Shown piece after piece: positions 40,024 to 50,083 of a DNA stretch of 64,000 bases (position 1 is the first letter of the stretch; each line of letters starts with the position of its first letter). This stretch comes from Janthinobacterium lividum (lineage in GTDB: Bacteria; Pseudomonadota; Gammaproteobacteria; Burkholderiales; Burkholderiaceae_D): positions 2,790,001 to 2,854,000 of the forward strand of contig NZ_CP075583.1 in the NCBI RefSeq assembly GCF_023509035.1, read 5' to 3'. The translations under genes and the position numbers were made by a program. Below the pieces are notes generated by a model. That model did not search any database. It was not told the origin of the DNA and was given only the letters and a program-made list of their open reading frames with translations.

Positions 40024-40761
40024 ATGAGAATTCTTATCAGTAACGACGACGGTTATCTGGCGCCTGGCTTGACGGCCCTGGCCGACGCGCTCGCACCCAT
40101 TGCCGAGATCGTCGTGGTGGCGCCCGACAGCAACCGTTCGGGCGCCTCCAATTCGCTGTCCCTGGACCGGCCCTTGTCCGTGCACAAGGCTGCCAACGGC
40201 TTTTATTTTGTCAACGGCACGCCCACCGACTGCGTGCACGTCGCGCTGACGGGCATGCTGATCGAGCGCCCCGACCTGGTGGTGTCCGGCATCAACAACG
40301 GCCCCAACATGGGCGACGACACGCTGTATTCGGGTACCGTGGCGGCCGCCACGGAAGGCTATCTGTTCGGCATTCCCGCCATCGCCTTTTCCCAGTCGCA
40401 GTTCGGCTGGGCCAACCTGGACGCGGCCGCCCGCGTGGCCAGGGAAATCGTCGAGCGCCAGTTTGACGCCCTGCAGAAACCGTATCTGCTGAATGTGAAT
40501 ATCCCCGCCATTCCTTACGAGCAATTGCAAGGCATGGTGGCCACGCGCCTGGGCAAGCGCCATTCGGCCGAACCCGTGATCCGCGCCCTCGACCCCCGTG
40601 GCCGTGAAATCTTCTGGATCGGCCCGGCTGGCGCTGCCAAAGAAGGCGGTCCGGGCACGGACTTCCATGCCGTTGAACATGGACAAGTATCGATCACGCC
40701 GCTGCAGATCGACCTGACCCATACCACCCAACTCGATGCATTGGCAAAAGGCCTGGCATGA
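40024..40761 (+). CDS. surE: 5'/3'-nucleotidase SurE
   Basis: A 245-residue metal-dependent survival phosphatase. The N-terminal ISNDDGY motif holds the metal ligands D8 and D9; SGASNSLSL and [23 protein letters not shown] are the other signature blocks. It begins the conserved surE-pcm-nlpD-rpoS series. A TAAAAT hexamer only a few bases before the ATG hints at a very short leader, but I do not call a promoter. Confidence 0.96.
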   Translation: MRILISNDDGYLAPGLTALADALAPIAEIVVVAPDSNRSGASNSLSLDRPLSVHKAANGFYFVNGTPTDCVHVALTGMLIERPDLVVSGINNGPNMGDDTLYSGTVAAATEGYLFGIPAIAFSQSQFGWANLDAAARVAREIVERQFDALQKPYLLNVNIPAIPYEQLQGMVATRLGKRHSAEPVIRALDPRGREIFWIGPAGAAKEGGPGTDFHAVEHGQVSITPLQIDLTHTTQLDALAKGLA

Positions 40762-40770
40762 CCGCTTACT

Positions 40771-41661
40771 ATGACTGACAAGCCGCGTACCTTCCCCCTT
40801 ACCCTCGATTCGCTGGCCGGCAAGCCCGCCAGACAGGGCGGGGGGCAGTCGCTGGCCCAGGCCAGGATCGCCACACCGCAGACGGCGACCCAGAATGCGG
40901 CGCAAACTGCGGCCAGGGGAGGTGCGCCGTACCATGGCGCCACGGTGCCCATCGCGCCGTCGCGCGCGCAGGCCATCGCCAATGAGCGGGCGCAGTCGGC
41001 GGTGGTGTCGCCGCCACGGCAAAATCCGCTCGTTTCGGAGGCCGTGCGCCGGGCCATGGTGGCGCGCATCGCGAAACAGGGCGTCAAGGACCAGGTGGTG
41101 CTCGACGCCATGCAAGCCGTGCCGCGCCACATGTTCATGGACGAGGCGCTGGCGTCGCAGGCGTATATCGACGCTTCCTTGCCCATCGGCCACCACCAGA
41201 CTATTTCGCAGCCGTACATCGTGGCGCGCATGATCGAAGTGATGCGCCAGGGCGGTAGCTTGCAGCGCGTGCTGGAAATCGGCACGGGCTGCGGTTACCA
41301 GGCGGCGGTGCTGTCGCTGGTGGCGAAAGAGGTGTATTCGATCGAGCGCATCCGGCCCCTGCACGAGCTGGCGAAGGCCAATCTGCGCCCGCTGCGCGTG
41401 TCAAATCTGCGCTTGCAGTACGGAGATGGTATGCTTGGCTTGCCGCAGGCGGCGCCCTTCGACGGGATCATCCTTGCCGCAGCCGGCCTGGAAGTCCCGC
41501 AAGCCCTGCTGGAACAGCTGGCGCCCGGCGGGCGTCTGGTTGCGCCAGTGGGGGCTAAATTGCAACATTTACAACTCATTACCCGGGTGGGGAAAATGGA
41601 ATGGACTAGCCAAACCCTGGAAGATTGCCATTTCGTACCTTTGCGCCCGGGCACCATATGA
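40771..41661 (+). CDS. pcm: Protein-L-isoaspartate O-methyltransferase with N-terminal extension
   Basis: 296 residues against about 210 in Escherichia coli. The methyltransferase starts near residue 87 ([16 protein letters not shown]) and contains ALPIG-like [19 protein letters not shown] and the SAM loop [13 protein letters not shown]. Residues 1-85 are Gln/Ala/Thr-rich and look disordered. The enzyme repairs isoaspartyl damage in proteins. It lies 9 bases after surE and is followed by nlpD. Confidence 0.93.
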   Translation: MTDKPRTFPLTLDSLAGKPARQGGGQSLAQARIATPQTATQNAAQTAARGGAPYHGATVPIAPSRAQAIANERAQSAVVSPPRQNPLVSEAVRRAMVARIAKQGVKDQVVLDAMQAVPRHMFMDEALASQAYIDASLPIGHHQTISQPYIVARMIEVMRQGGSLQRVLEIGTGCGYQAAVLSLVAKEVYSIERIRPLHELAKANLRPLRVSNLRLQYGDGMLGLPQAAPFDGIILAAAGLEVPQALLEQLAPGGRLVAPVGAKLQHLQLITRVGKMEWTSQTLEDCHFVPLRPGTI

Positions 41662-41697
41662 TCCCCGGATCAGCTAGCAAGCAGGACATACAATTAC

Positions 41698-42627
41698 ATG
41701 CGAATGATTAAAAAAAGTAACATACTTCTATGTAGCATCACCTTGGCCGCGCTGTTGAGCGGTTGCGGCACGACGGGCGTCCAGGCACCCGTCGTGGAGC
41801 GCCATCCATCGAGCAGCAGCGCCGCCGCCAGCGATCCGCGTGACCGCGACCCGGCCTTTTACACGGTCAAGCGCGGCGACACCCTGTTGCGCATCGCCCT
41901 CGAGCACGGCCAGAATTACCGCGACCTGGTGGCCTGGAATGACTTGAGCAACCCGAACGACATCAAGGTCGACCAGGTGCTGCGCGTGTTGCCGCCGAAT
42001 GGAGACATGGGCGGCGCGCAAACGTCGGCCATCGTCATGCCGCCAGCAACGGAAGTCAAGCCGGCCGCGCCTGTCGTGCCGAAGAAAACCGGCCCGCGCG
42101 GCGAGAAGCGCGCGTATTCCGACGCCACCCTGGCCGAATTGCGCGCCGATGGCGGCGCCAGCGATGCCAAGCCTGCGACAGCGCCAGCGCCAGCAGTTGC
42201 CGTCGCCGCCGCACCGGCCGCCGCCGCGGCAGCCCCTGCGGCATCGGCGCCTGGCGACGAGAAAATCAGCTGGATGTGGCCTTCCGAAGGCAAGGTCATC
42301 GGCACTTTTGACGAAGGCAAGAACAAGGGCGTCGATATCGCTGGCAAGGCGGGCCAGCAGGTGGTGGCCGCCGGCGCGGGAAAAGTCATGTATGCCGGGA
42401 GCGGAATCCGTGGTTATGGTAATCTTGTTATCGTGAAGCACAGTAATAGTTTATTGTCGGCGTATGCGCATAACCGCAGCATCCTGGTGAAGGAAGGGCA
42501 GAACGTCAACAAAGGCCAGGCTATCGCCGAAATGGGCGATTCCGATGCCGACCGCGTGAAGCTGCACTTTGAAATCCGCCAGCAGGGCAAACCTGTCGAC
42601 CCTTCGAAATTCCTGCCTAACCGTTAG
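41698..42627 (+). CDS. nlpD: Murein-hydrolase activator NlpD (LysM and LytM domains, lipoprotein)
   Basis: 309 residues. The signal peptide has lipobox LSGC, a LysM domain lies at about 54-99 ([27 protein letters not shown]), then an Ala/Pro-rich linker and a C-terminal LytM/M23 domain. The first zinc ligand is lost (NKGVDIAG in place of HxGxD), as in known NlpD proteins that activate amidases rather than cut peptidoglycan themselves. It acts at the septum and precedes rpoS by 8 bases; in other proteobacteria an rpoS promoter lies inside nlpD. Confidence 0.92.
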   Translation: MRMIKKSNILLCSITLAALLSGCGTTGVQAPVVERHPSSSSAAASDPRDRDPAFYTVKRGDTLLRIALEHGQNYRDLVAWNDLSNPNDIKVDQVLRVLPPNGDMGGAQTSAIVMPPATEVKPAAPVVPKKTGPRGEKRAYSDATLAELRADGGASDAKPATAPAPAVAVAAAPAAAAAAPAASAPGDEKISWMWPSEGKVIGTFDEGKNKGVDIAGKAGQQVVAAGAGKVMYAGSGIRGYGNLVIVKHSNSLLSAYAHNRSILVKEGQNVNKGQAIAEMGDSDADRVKLHFEIRQQGKPVDPSKFLPNR

Positions 42628-42635
42628 GTAAAGCA

Positions 42636-43667
42636 ATGACACACGCGCCGCACGATCAGCTCGACGATGACCCGGAACCGCCGGAAGACGTGGCGGACGA
42701 AGTCGTGACGGACGATGCCGGCGAACTCGACGGCGTTGACGCCGTCGACGCGGGCGAGGGCGGCGAGGTGGCCAGCGTCAGCGTGCTGGTCGAAAGTGTC
42801 GATGAATTGAAAAAAGTGCTGGCGGCTGAGCTGTCGACCGATACCACGCAGCACTATCTGAACCAGATCGGCACGCGGCCATTGCTGACGGCGGCACAAG
42901 AGGTGCATTACGCCACCCTGGCCAAGCAGGGCAATTTCGAAGCCCGTCAAACCATGATCGAGCACAACCTGCGCCTGGTCGTGTCGATCGCCAAGCATTA
43001 CATCAACCGCGGTGTGGTCTTACTCGACATGATCGAGGAGGGCAACATTGGCCTGATGCGGGCCATCGACAAGTTCGAGCCCGAGCGCGGCTTCCGCTTT
43101 TCCACCTATGCCACCTGGTGGATACGCCAGAGCATCGAGCGCGCCATCATGAATCAGGCGCGCACGGTGCGCCTTCCCGTGCACATGGTGCGCGAACTGA
43201 ACCAGATCCTGCGCGGCAAATACCACCTGGAGGCCCAGCACCACGACGGCAAGGATGCCACCGCGGAAGACATCGCCCACCTGGTGGGCCGTCCCGTGGA
43301 GGAGGTGCAGGATATCCTGGCCCTGTCCGAGCACGCCACCTCGCTCGACGCGCCGCTCGACAACGATCCGCAGTCCTCGCTGATGGACATGCTGCCCGGC
43401 GCCAGCGAGGACAGTCCCGATGCGCGCGCGGAACACCATGAAATGACGGTGCTGGTGCGCGACTGGCTGACCAAGCTGCCCGACAAGCAGCGCGTGGTCA
43501 TCATGCGCCGTTTCGGCCTCGACAACGACGATCCGGCCACGCTGGAAACCCTGGCCGAGGAAATGGGCGTGACGCGAGAGCGCGTGCGCCAGATTCAGCA
43601 GGAAGCCTTGATCAAGCTCAAACGGGCGATGGCGGCGCGCGGCGTCGTGCGCGACTCCCTGCTGTAA
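42636..43667 (+). CDS. rpoS: RNA polymerase sigma factor RpoS
   Basis: A 343-residue group 2 sigma factor for stationary phase and general stress. An acidic N-terminal tail (about 1-50) precedes region 1.2 and region 2 ([61 protein letters not shown]), region 3 and region 4 ([29 protein letters not shown]). The genomic position after nlpD settles RpoS over other group 2 sigmas. Confidence 0.95.
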   Translation: MTHAPHDQLDDDPEPPEDVADEVVTDDAGELDGVDAVDAGEGGEVASVSVLVESVDELKKVLAAELSTDTTQHYLNQIGTRPLLTAAQEVHYATLAKQGNFEARQTMIEHNLRLVVSIAKHYINRGVVLLDMIEEGNIGLMRAIDKFEPERGFRFSTYATWWIRQSIERAIMNQARTVRLPVHMVRELNQILRGKYHLEAQHHDGKDATAEDIAHLVGRPVEEVQDILALSEHATSLDAPLDNDPQSSLMDMLPGASEDSPDARAEHHEMTVLVRDWLTKLPDKQRVVIMRRFGLDNDDPATLETLAEEMGVTRERVRQIQQEALIKLKRAMAARGVVRDSLL

Positions 43668-43790
43668 GGCAGCCGTTCCCGGTATTTCCGGAGCAGCATC
43701 TGCTATCATACGCCCCGCTCGCGGCGCCTGACCTTTTCCCCATTCTCTCAAGTTCCAGCGCGGCCCTGCGTCCTGGCCCACTCTTACCTA

Positions 43791-45143
43791 TTGATCGCTA
43801 TGCAAGAAAATATCATCGAAATCAAATCGCTCGACATGGACGCCCGTGGCGTTGGCCATATTGAGAACGAAGACGGCTCGCCGGGCAAGGTCGTGTTTGT
43901 CGAAGGCGCATTGCCGGGCGAGCGCGTCAGCTTTGTGACGTTCAAGAAAAAGAAGAACTGGGAAATGGCCCGCATGACGGCGCTGCACCGCGAATCGTCC
44001 ATGCGCGTGACGCCCAAGTGCAAGCATTTCGACAATTGCGGCGGTTGCTCGATGCAGCACCTGGAGCCATCGGCGCAGGTGGCGATCAAGCAGCGCGTGC
44101 TGGAAGACAATCTGTGGCATATCGGCAAGGTGCGTCCGCAAAGCATCATGCGCCCCATGTATGGCCCGACCTGGGGCTACCGCTACCGCGCGCGCCTGTC
44201 GGTGCGCCACGTCAAGAAGAAAGACGCCGTGCTGGTGGGTTTCCATGAAAAGAAATCGGCTTTCGTTGCCGACATGGATAGCTGCGAAATCTTGCCGCCG
44301 CACATCTCGGCCATGCTGTTGCCCCTGCGTGCGCTGATCGGTTCGCTGTCCATTTTCGACCAGATGCCGCAGATCGAACTGGCCGTCGGCGAAGACGTCA
44401 CGGCCATGGTCTTGCGCATCATGGCGCCGTTGACGGCGGACGATAAAACGAAATTAAAGGCTTTTGCCGACGAATACGGCGTGCAATGGTGGTTGCAGGT
44501 GAAAGGCCCGGAAACGGCCGTGCCGTTCTATCCGCTGGACAAGCAACTGCACTACCTGCTGCCGGAATTCGGCGTCAAGATGCCGTTCAAACCCGTCGAT
44601 TTTACGCAGGTGAACCACCACATCAACCGCGTGCTGGTGTCGAAAGCCTTGCGCCTGCTGGAAGTGCAGCCGACGGACCGCGTGGCCGACCTGTTCTGCG
44701 GCCTGGGCAATTTCACGTTGCCGCTGGCCACGCAAGGCAGCGCAGTGGTCGGTATCGAAGGCAGCACCACCCTGACGGAACGGGCGCTGGAAAACGCGCT
44801 GGCCAACGGCCTGGCGGAAAAAACTTCATTCTCGACGCGTAACCTGTTCGAAGTGACGACGGACGACCTGATCGCACTGGGCAAGTTCGACCGCATCCTG
44901 GTCGACCCGCCACGCGATGGCGCCATGGCCCTGTGCCAGGCGCTGGTTGGCCTGTCGCAAGTACGTCCGGACCTGCTGCCGAAACGCATCGTGTACGTCT
45001 CGTGCAGCCCGTCGACCCTGGCGCGCGACGCTGGCATCCTGGCGCTGGAAGCGGGCTATGTGCTGAGCAAGGCGGGCGTGGTGAACATGTTCCCGCACAC
45101 TTCGCACGTGGAGTCCATGGCGGTATTTGATTTGCCTCAATAA
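43791..45143 (+). CDS. rlmD: 23S rRNA (uracil(1939)-C(5))-methyltransferase RlmD
   Basis: 450 residues. An N-terminal TRAM RNA-binding domain (about 1-65) is followed by the iron-sulfur cysteines C74, C80 and C83 ([10 protein letters not shown]), then a SAM-dependent methyltransferase with [14 protein letters not shown] and the catalytic C405 in [13 protein letters not shown]. It methylates U1939 of 23S rRNA. It stands 123 bases after rpoS. Confidence 0.94.
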   Translation: MIAMQENIIEIKSLDMDARGVGHIENEDGSPGKVVFVEGALPGERVSFVTFKKKKNWEMARMTALHRESSMRVTPKCKHFDNCGGCSMQHLEPSAQVAIKQRVLEDNLWHIGKVRPQSIMRPMYGPTWGYRYRARLSVRHVKKKDAVLVGFHEKKSAFVADMDSCEILPPHISAMLLPLRALIGSLSIFDQMPQIELAVGEDVTAMVLRIMAPLTADDKTKLKAFADEYGVQWWLQVKGPETAVPFYPLDKQLHYLLPEFGVKMPFKPVDFTQVNHHINRVLVSKALRLLEVQPTDRVADLFCGLGNFTLPLATQGSAVVGIEGSTTLTERALENALANGLAEKTSFSTRNLFEVTTDDLIALGKFDRILVDPPRDGAMALCQALVGLSQVRPDLLPKRIVYVSCSPSTLARDAGILALEAGYVLSKAGVVNMFPHTSHVESMAVFDLPQ

Positions 45144-45504
45144 GTCTGCCTGGCGCGGCGGGTGGCCAGGCAGGCACCCGCCGCTGCCGTCTTCAACGGC
45201 ACGGCACGCTACCCCAATACCACTTACAGCGTGTTATAAAACTGGTCTGTCTTTTCCTGTTCCAGCGTCTTTTTCATCCTCTCTCTGCCGTTTTTTTGAT
45301 TGTCCAGTAGGACAACACGCCATACGCCTCTGTCGCTGCGGCTTTTGCGTGAAGTGGTATTGCCCACTTTGAGGCCACTTCAAAACCACTTGACCGCCTA
45401 TTTTTTCAGCAGCATGCTGTTCTTGCAGCTGCAAAAAAACAAAATCACAGGGTAGCTTTTATTGAAGCAGAGTGGTATTTCCGCAAACCTGAACAGGAGA
45501 CAGC
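45144..45504. other. Regulatory region upstream of chitinase
   Basis: 361 bases without a gene. The distal half is T/C-rich. The proximal half has a DasR/NagR-like inverted repeat (45353-45368), two further CCACTT half-sites (about 45374-45392) and a repeat of AGTGGTATT at 45472-45480. Confidence 0.5.
45353..45368. promoter_or_regulatory. Candidate amino-sugar regulator (DasR/NagR-like) operator
   Basis: AGTGGTATTGCCCACT matches the DasR consensus AGTGGTCTAGACCACT at 13 of 16 positions, with perfect AGTGG/CCCACT-type arms. A second AGTGGTATT half-site lies just before the chitinase start. Control by a GntR-type GlcNAc-sensing regulator would fit. Confidence 0.5.
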
Positions 45505-47529
45505 GTGGAAAATTTAATACTCAAAAAAACGATCAGGAACATGATGGTATGTCTGGCCAGCGGTGGCGTGCTGGCAGCATGCGGCGGTGGTGGTGACGCC
45601 GGCGCGCCGGCTGGCGCGCAATTGCTGGCGGCCAGCACAGTGGTCGCCTGCGTGCCGTGGCAAGAGGGCGGCACCTACAACGCCGGCACGGTGGTCACTT
45701 ACCTGGGCGCCAACTACACGGCCCTGGTGACGCAAACGGATCACGTGGGCTCGGGCTGGAATCCCGTTTCCACGCCTAGCCTGTGGAGCGCCGGCGGCAC
45801 GTGCGATGGCGGCACCACGCCGACACCTACTCCCACCCCGACGCCAACGCCAACGCCAACGCCGAATCCAACCCCGACCCCCACTCCGACCCCGGCACCG
45901 ACGCCCACCAGTGGCACGTGTGCACTGGCGTGGGTGGCCGGGACGGCTTACAGCGCGGGCGCCACCGTCAGCTATGCGGGCACGAATTACCGCGCCAACT
46001 ACTGGACGCAGGGCGACAACCCGTCGACCAGCAGCGGCGCCGCCGGCACGGGCAAGCCGTGGACCAGCCTGGAAATCTGCAGCACCACGCCAACACCAAC
46101 GCCGACTCCAACACCGACGCCGACACCAACGCCAACACCAACACCAACACCAACACCGACACCTACTCCGACACCGACGCCAACGCCAACGCCAACGCCA
46201 ACGCCAACCCCAACCCCAACCCCAACCCCAACCCCAACCCCAACCCCAACCCCAACCCCAACGGGCCGCGAAGTCGGTTCTTACTTTGCGCAGTGGGGCG
46301 TGTACGGCCGCGACTATGAAGTGGCGAACGTGCATTCCAGCGGCGTGGCTGACAAGTTGACCTTCATCAACTACGCCTTTGGCAATATCTATCCGAAAAA
46401 CGGCGGCTACGAATGCGGCATGATCACCAAGACGGAGCCGGGCGCGACGAATCCGAATTCGCCGGACGCGGGCACGGGCGGCGATGCCGAGGCCGACTAC
46501 ATCCGCACGCCGAAGCGCACCGTCGATGGTCAGGCCATACCGTGGGACGCTCCCCTGTCGGGCAACTTCCTGCAGCTGAGAAAGCTGAAGGCGGCGCACC
46601 CGAACCTGAAACTGTTCATCTCGCTGGGCGGCTGGAGCTGGTCGAAAAACTTCTCCGTCGGTTCGGCCACGGATGCCCTGCGCAAACAGATGGTGCGCTC
46701 GTGCATCGATATCTACATCAAGGGCAATTTGCCGGTGCAGGGCGGGCGCGGTGGCGTGGGCGCGGCGGCCAACATCTTTGACGGTATCGACATCGACTGG
46801 GAATACCCGGTTGGCGGCGGCCAGCCGTACAACACGGTCAGTCCCAACGACAAGCGCAATTTCACCTTGCTGATGGCGGAATTCCGCAGCCAGCTCGATG
46901 CGCTGGGCGCAGCCAACGGCAAGCGCTACCTGTTGACGGCCGCTGTCGGCGCCGGCAAGGACAAGATCGACAACACGGAACCGGCCCTGTACTCGCAGTA
47001 TATGGACTGGATCAACCTGATGACCTACGACTTCCACGGCGGCTGGGAAACGAGCACCAACTTCAATGCCCAGCTGTTTGCCGACCCTGCCGATCCGTCG
47101 ACGGGCATGGCGCGCGAATATGTGGGTGACAAGGCGGTGCAGTACATGATTGCCGCCGGCGTGCCGCGCGACAAGCTGCTGCTGGGCATTCCGTTCTATG
47201 GTCGCGGCTGGACGGGCGTGGCGCCAGGACCGAATGGCGATGGCCTGTACCAGGCGGCCACGGGTACGGCGCCAGGCACCTACGAGACGGGCATCGAGGA
47301 CTACAAAATCCTCGTGGCCAAGGCCGGCACGCGCTACTACCATCCCGTGACCAAGCAGCTGTACCTGTACACGGGTGCGGGCGGCCAGTGGTGGAGCTAT
47401 GACGATCCGACCGTCATCGGCACCAAGGTGAAATACGTCAAGGACCAGGGCTTGCGCGGCGCGTTCTCGTGGGAACTCGATGGCGATGCGAATGGCGTGC
47501 TGGCGACCGAGGTGTGGAAGGTGCGGTAA
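45505..47529 (+). CDS. Modular GH18 chitinase, exported (probable lipoprotein)
   Basis: 674 residues. The N-terminal signal has a possible lipobox (VLAAC, then Gly-rich). First CBM5/12-type chitin-binding module about 48-100 ([25 protein letters not shown]), short Pro-Thr linker, second module about 137-190 ([24 protein letters not shown]), a long Pro-Thr linker of about 29 dipeptides (194-252), then the GH18 barrel (255-674) with [10 protein letters not shown], catalytic E433. The GTG at 45505 follows AGGAG; ATG 45541 is an alternative. It hydrolyses beta-1,4-GlcNAc chains outside the cell. Aromatic residues suited to chitin binding are present. Confidence 0.93.
   Translation: MENLILKKTIRNMMVCLASGGVLAACGGGGDAGAPAGAQLLAASTVVACVPWQEGGTYNAGTVVTYLGANYTALVTQTDHVGSGWNPVSTPSLWSAGGTCDGGTTPTPTPTPTPTPTPTPNPTPTPTPTPAPTPTSGTCALAWVAGTAYSAGATVSYAGTNYRANYWTQGDNPSTSSGAAGTGKPWTSLEICSTTPTPTPTPTPTPTPTPTPTPTPTPTPTPTPTPTPTPTPTPTPTPTPTPTPTPTPTPTPTGREVGSYFAQWGVYGRDYEVANVHSSGVADKLTFINYAFGNIYPKNGGYECGMITKTEPGATNPNSPDAGTGGDAEADYIRTPKRTVDGQAIPWDAPLSGNFLQLRKLKAAHPNLKLFISLGGWSWSKNFSVGSATDALRKQMVRSCIDIYIKGNLPVQGGRGGVGAAANIFDGIDIDWEYPVGGGQPYNTVSPNDKRNFTLLMAEFRSQLDALGAANGKRYLLTAAVGAGKDKIDNTEPALYSQYMDWINLMTYDFHGGWETSTNFNAQLFADPADPSTGMAREYVGDKAVQYMIAAGVPRDKLLLGIPFYGRGWTGVAPGPNGDGLYQAATGTAPGTYETGIEDYKILVAKAGTRYYHPVTKQLYLYTGAGGQWWSYDDPTVIGTKVKYVKDQGLRGAFSWELDGDANGVLATEVWKVR
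45819..45909 (+). repeat. First Pro-Thr linker repeat in chitinase gene
   Basis: An imperfect hexanucleotide array (CCNACN) coding about 15 Pro-Thr dipeptides between the two chitin-binding modules. Confidence 0.75.
46084..46262 (+). repeat. Long hexanucleotide array coding the Pro-Thr linker
   Basis: About 29 hexamers coding Pro-Thr. The 5' part is degenerate at third positions; the last ~60 bases (about 46204-46262) are an almost perfect CCAACC repeat, typical of recent slippage expansion. Length changes would be in frame. Confidence 0.85.
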
Positions 47530-47603
47530 TACTGCGCTAGAGTAGGATGCGGCCGGGTGGCACACGCTGCCCGGTCGCTTGTTTACATAAAAACAGGAGA
47601 CGG

Positions 47604-48653
47604 ATGATGGCGGCGGTATCGACATTCGGAGTCAAGCAGCAGAAGCAGCAGCCGGAGCGGGAGCTGAGCCGCGAGTGGCGTAGCTGGATTGCGGAAAACC
47701 TCATGCTGGGCAGCCATCCGTCGGCGTTGATGCCGGTCCTGCAGCAGGCTGGCATCGCGGAGCCCCTGGCGCGCCGCGAAGTGGAGATGGCGCTGCACAG
47801 CCCGTATCTGGCGGGCGCCGTTCGCCTGTCGAACCGCCTGGCCAAGCGCGATTGGGTGATCGATATCCAGCGCAAGCTGAACCAGCTGCGCCCGCCCGAG
47901 ATTCCCCGTCGCGACAAGCTGTCCGCGCAGGAATTCCTGGACGAATACTATTCCACCAATCAGCCCGTCATCATCACGGGCATGATGGACGACTGGCCCG
48001 CCATGGCCAAGTGGAGTCCGGCCTACTTCCGCGACCATTGCGCGCAGCGCGAGGTGGAGGTGCAGTTCGGCCGCGAAGCGGACGCGCAATACGAGATGAA
48101 CAGTGTGGCGCACAAGCGCAAGATGGCCTTTGGCGAGTACGCGACCCTGGTCGAGGGCAGTGGCGCGACCAACGATTTCTATATGACGGCGAACAACAAT
48201 TCGCAGAACCGGCAAGCCTTGCGCGAGCTGTGGGACGATATCGGCCAGCTGCCCGAATACCTGAAGCAGGAGGGCGGTCCCACGGGCTTTTTATGGTTCG
48301 GCCCGGCCGGCACGGTGACGCCGTTCCATCACGACTTGACGAACAACTTCATGGCGCAGGTAAAAGGGCGCAAGCGCCTGCGTATCATGGCTGCCTGCGA
48401 GGTGGCGCGCGTGTATAACCAGCGGCACTGTTTTACCCCCGTCGACGGGCGCGACATCGACGTGCAGCGCTATCCGCTGATGGCCGACGTGCAGGTGCGC
48501 GAATGCGTGCTGGCGCCGGGCGAGATCCTGTTTTTGCCCGTCGGCTGCTGGCATTTCGTCGAAGCGCTCGACATATCGATGACGGTGGCCTTCACCAACT
48601 TCAAATGGGATAACGATTTTTACAGCGAGTATCCATCGAATCACGACTTTTGA
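47604..48653 (+). CDS. Cupin-like JmjC-domain oxygenase
   Basis: About 349 residues. An N-terminal helical region (1-110) is followed by a cupin_8/JmjC domain (about 115-345). The Fe(II) ligands appear as HxD in PFHHDLTNN (H242, D244) and the distal H317 in GCWHFVEALD; the substrate lysine-like K follows in QVKGRKRL. Such proteins are 2-oxoglutarate-dependent hydroxylases, often of ribosomal proteins, peptides or tRNA. AGGAG precedes two adjacent ATGs (47604, 47607). It follows the chitinase by 74 bases; a functional link is not evident. Confidence 0.85.
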   Translation: MMAAVSTFGVKQQKQQPERELSREWRSWIAENLMLGSHPSALMPVLQQAGIAEPLARREVEMALHSPYLAGAVRLSNRLAKRDWVIDIQRKLNQLRPPEIPRRDKLSAQEFLDEYYSTNQPVIITGMMDDWPAMAKWSPAYFRDHCAQREVEVQFGREADAQYEMNSVAHKRKMAFGEYATLVEGSGATNDFYMTANNNSQNRQALRELWDDIGQLPEYLKQEGGPTGFLWFGPAGTVTPFHHDLTNNFMAQVKGRKRLRIMAACEVARVYNQRHCFTPVDGRDIDVQRYPLMADVQVRECVLAPGEILFLPVGCWHFVEALDISMTVAFTNFKWDNDFYSEYPSNHDF

Positions 48654-48687
48654 TCGTGGTGCCGCATGGCGCGGACATGCCGCGAAC

Positions 48688-48711
48688 AGCCGCCTTACGG
48701 GCGGCTTTTTT
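48688..48711 (+). terminator. Rho-independent terminator after JmjC gene
   Basis: GCCGCC-TTAC-GGGCGGC followed by TTTTTT. Confidence 0.85.
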
Positions 48712-48720
48712 CACAGACGT

Positions 48721-48749
48721 AAAAAAGCCGACCCAAGGGTCGGCTTTTA
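48721..48749. terminator. Second hairpin terminator, probably the original one of the opposing yccA-like gene
   Basis: AAAAGCCGACCC-AAG-GGTCGGCTTTT works on both strands. It now lies just left of the IS; the yccA-like gene that would read into it from the right is cut off from it by the insertion. Confidence 0.8.
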
Positions 48750-48811
48750 TTTTCATGCTGACCCGTCCTGGAATAAGTTGACACTTTTTCGATGCAGAGA
48801 AGGAGTGTCAA

Positions 48812-49210
48812 ATGGAACAAGGGTTTAGGCGCAGCCAGCGCGATTACAGTCTGGCTTTTAAATTGAGCGTTGTCGAGCAAGTGGAAAAAGGCGAGATGAC
48901 GTACAAGCAGGCGCAAATGCGCTACGGAATCCAGGGTCGGTCGACAGTTTTGGTATGGTGTCGCAAACACGGCCTGCAGGATTGGACGCATTCAAGGGGC
49001 CGAAGTCAACGGAGCGCGATGATGACAGACAAGCCGGCCAGGCCACTGACGCCAGAGCAACGCATCAAGGAGTTGGAGCGTCAACTCAAGGAAGAAAGAC
49101 AGAAATGTGCGCTGTTCGAAGCGGTTCTCGACGTCCTGCGTGACGAGTACGGGGTGCCGGTAAAAAAGCCTTTGGGCAGGTCATCGCGCGCAAGCAAGTC
49201 GAAGGATTAA
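48812..49210 (+). CDS. IS3-family transposase OrfA
   Basis: 132 residues: N-terminal helix-turn-helix (about 10-60, SLAFKLSVVEQVEKGEMTYKQAQMRYGI) and a leucine-zipper-like coiled coil (ERIKELERQLKEERQKCALFEAVLDVL region, about 80-110). AGGAG precedes the ATG. The heptamer AAAAAAG (49162-49168), read A-AAA-AAG in this frame, allows -1 slippage into orfB. OrfA alone normally acts as DNA-binding regulator of transposition. Confidence 0.9.
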   Translation: MEQGFRRSQRDYSLAFKLSVVEQVEKGEMTYKQAQMRYGIQGRSTVLVWCRKHGLQDWTHSRGRSQRSAMMTDKPARPLTPEQRIKELERQLKEERQKCALFEAVLDVLRDEYGVPVKKPLGRSSRASKSKD

Positions 49211-50043
49211 GCGTCGAGCGGGCCTGCCGCTGTGTCGGCATCAGCCGCCAAGCCTATTACCAGCGCCGTCAGCGCGAGCGACAGTGCCTGGAAAGGGTAC
49301 AAACTGTCGTCAAGCTGGTTCAGCCGATACGCCTGAGTCAGCCGCGCATCGGCACGCGCAAGCTTCACAGCATACTCGGTGCAGCCTTTTCCCGGGAAAA
49401 TATCAAAGTGGGACGCGATGGGCTCTTTGCCATTTTGCGGCAGGAGCGGCTGCTGGTGCAGCCGCAGCGGGCCTATCACAAGACCACGAACAGCCGTCAC
49501 CGTTTCCGGCGCCATCCCAACCTGCTCAAGGAGGGACCGGGACAAGTACTTGCCACGCAGTCGGAGCAGGTGTGGGTAGCTGATATTACGTATCTCCCGA
49601 CAGCCGGGAAATTCGTCTATCTGAGCCTGGTGACGGATGCATACTCGCGCAAAATCGTGGGCTACCACGTGCACGCGAGCCTGCAAACCGAGGAAGTTAG
49701 CGAGGCCCTGAAAATGGCCCTGCGAGCGCGACAGCGCAAGACACCGCTGATCCATCATTCAGACAGGGGCATCCAGTATTGCTCAACTTACTATCAGGAA
49801 ATTCATCGTCGTCACGGACTGACTTGCTCCATGACAGACGGCTATGACTGCTATCAGAATGCGCTGGCCGAACGCATCAACGGCATTCTGAAAGGCGAGT
49901 TCTTGCTAAATCGACCTGCAGACCTGAAACAGGCGAGCAAAATGGTGTCGCAATCGGTGCGGATCTACAACCAGGAACGGCCGCATACGGCCTTGCAATA
50001 CAAAACGCCCGATGCGGTGCATCGGGCGTTTCTACAGCAATAA
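49144..50043 (+). CDS. IS3-family transposase OrfB (DDE domain; made as OrfAB by -1 frameshift)
   Basis: The frame opens at 49144 after a stop and has no convincing own start; it is expected as the C-terminal part of a fusion made by slippage at 49162-49168. It contains an HTH_21 region (RIGTRKLHSILGAAFSRENIKVGRDGLFAIL) and an RVE integrase core with the DDE residues in WVADITYL, IHHSDRGIQY and NALAERINGILKGE. All three acidic residues are intact. Confidence 0.9.
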   Translation, partial: RVRGAGKKAFGQVIARKQVEGLSVERACRCVGISRQAYYQRRQRERQCLERVQTVVKLVQPIRLSQPRIGTRKLHSILGAAFSRENIKVGRDGLFAILRQERLLVQPQRAYHKTTNSRHRFRRHPNLLKEGPGQVLATQSEQVWVADITYLPTAGKFVYLSLVTDAYSRKIVGYHVHASLQTEEVSEALKMALRARQRKTPLIHHSDRGIQYCSTYYQEIHRRHGLTCSMTDGYDCYQNALAERINGILKGEFLLNRPADLKQASKMVSQSVRIYNQERPHTALQYKTPDAVHRAFLQQ

Positions 50044-50083
50044 ATACTGTCAACCTATTTTAGGACTGGACATGCCCTAGTGC

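Larger units (their letters stand above)
48759..50072 (+). mobile_element. IS3-family insertion sequence, apparently complete
   Basis: 1314 bases bounded by imperfect 25-base inverted repeats (48759-48783 and 50048-50072, 20 of 25 identical, each starting TG and ending GTTGACA inward). The flanks show a 3-base direct repeat TGC (48756-48758, 50073-50075). It holds orfA and orfB in -1 phase with an A6G slippery site. Nothing looks broken, so it may still move. Confidence 0.88.

Noticed and set aside
46084..46262. CRISPR array or minisatellite outside a gene
   Set aside because: The period is 6, there are no spacers, and the array is in frame inside the chitinase as a Pro-Thr linker.
49408..50043. 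Transposase starting independently at 49408
   Set aside because: Conserved OrfB sequence continues upstream to 49144 in the same frame; the internal start would lose the N-terminal region.
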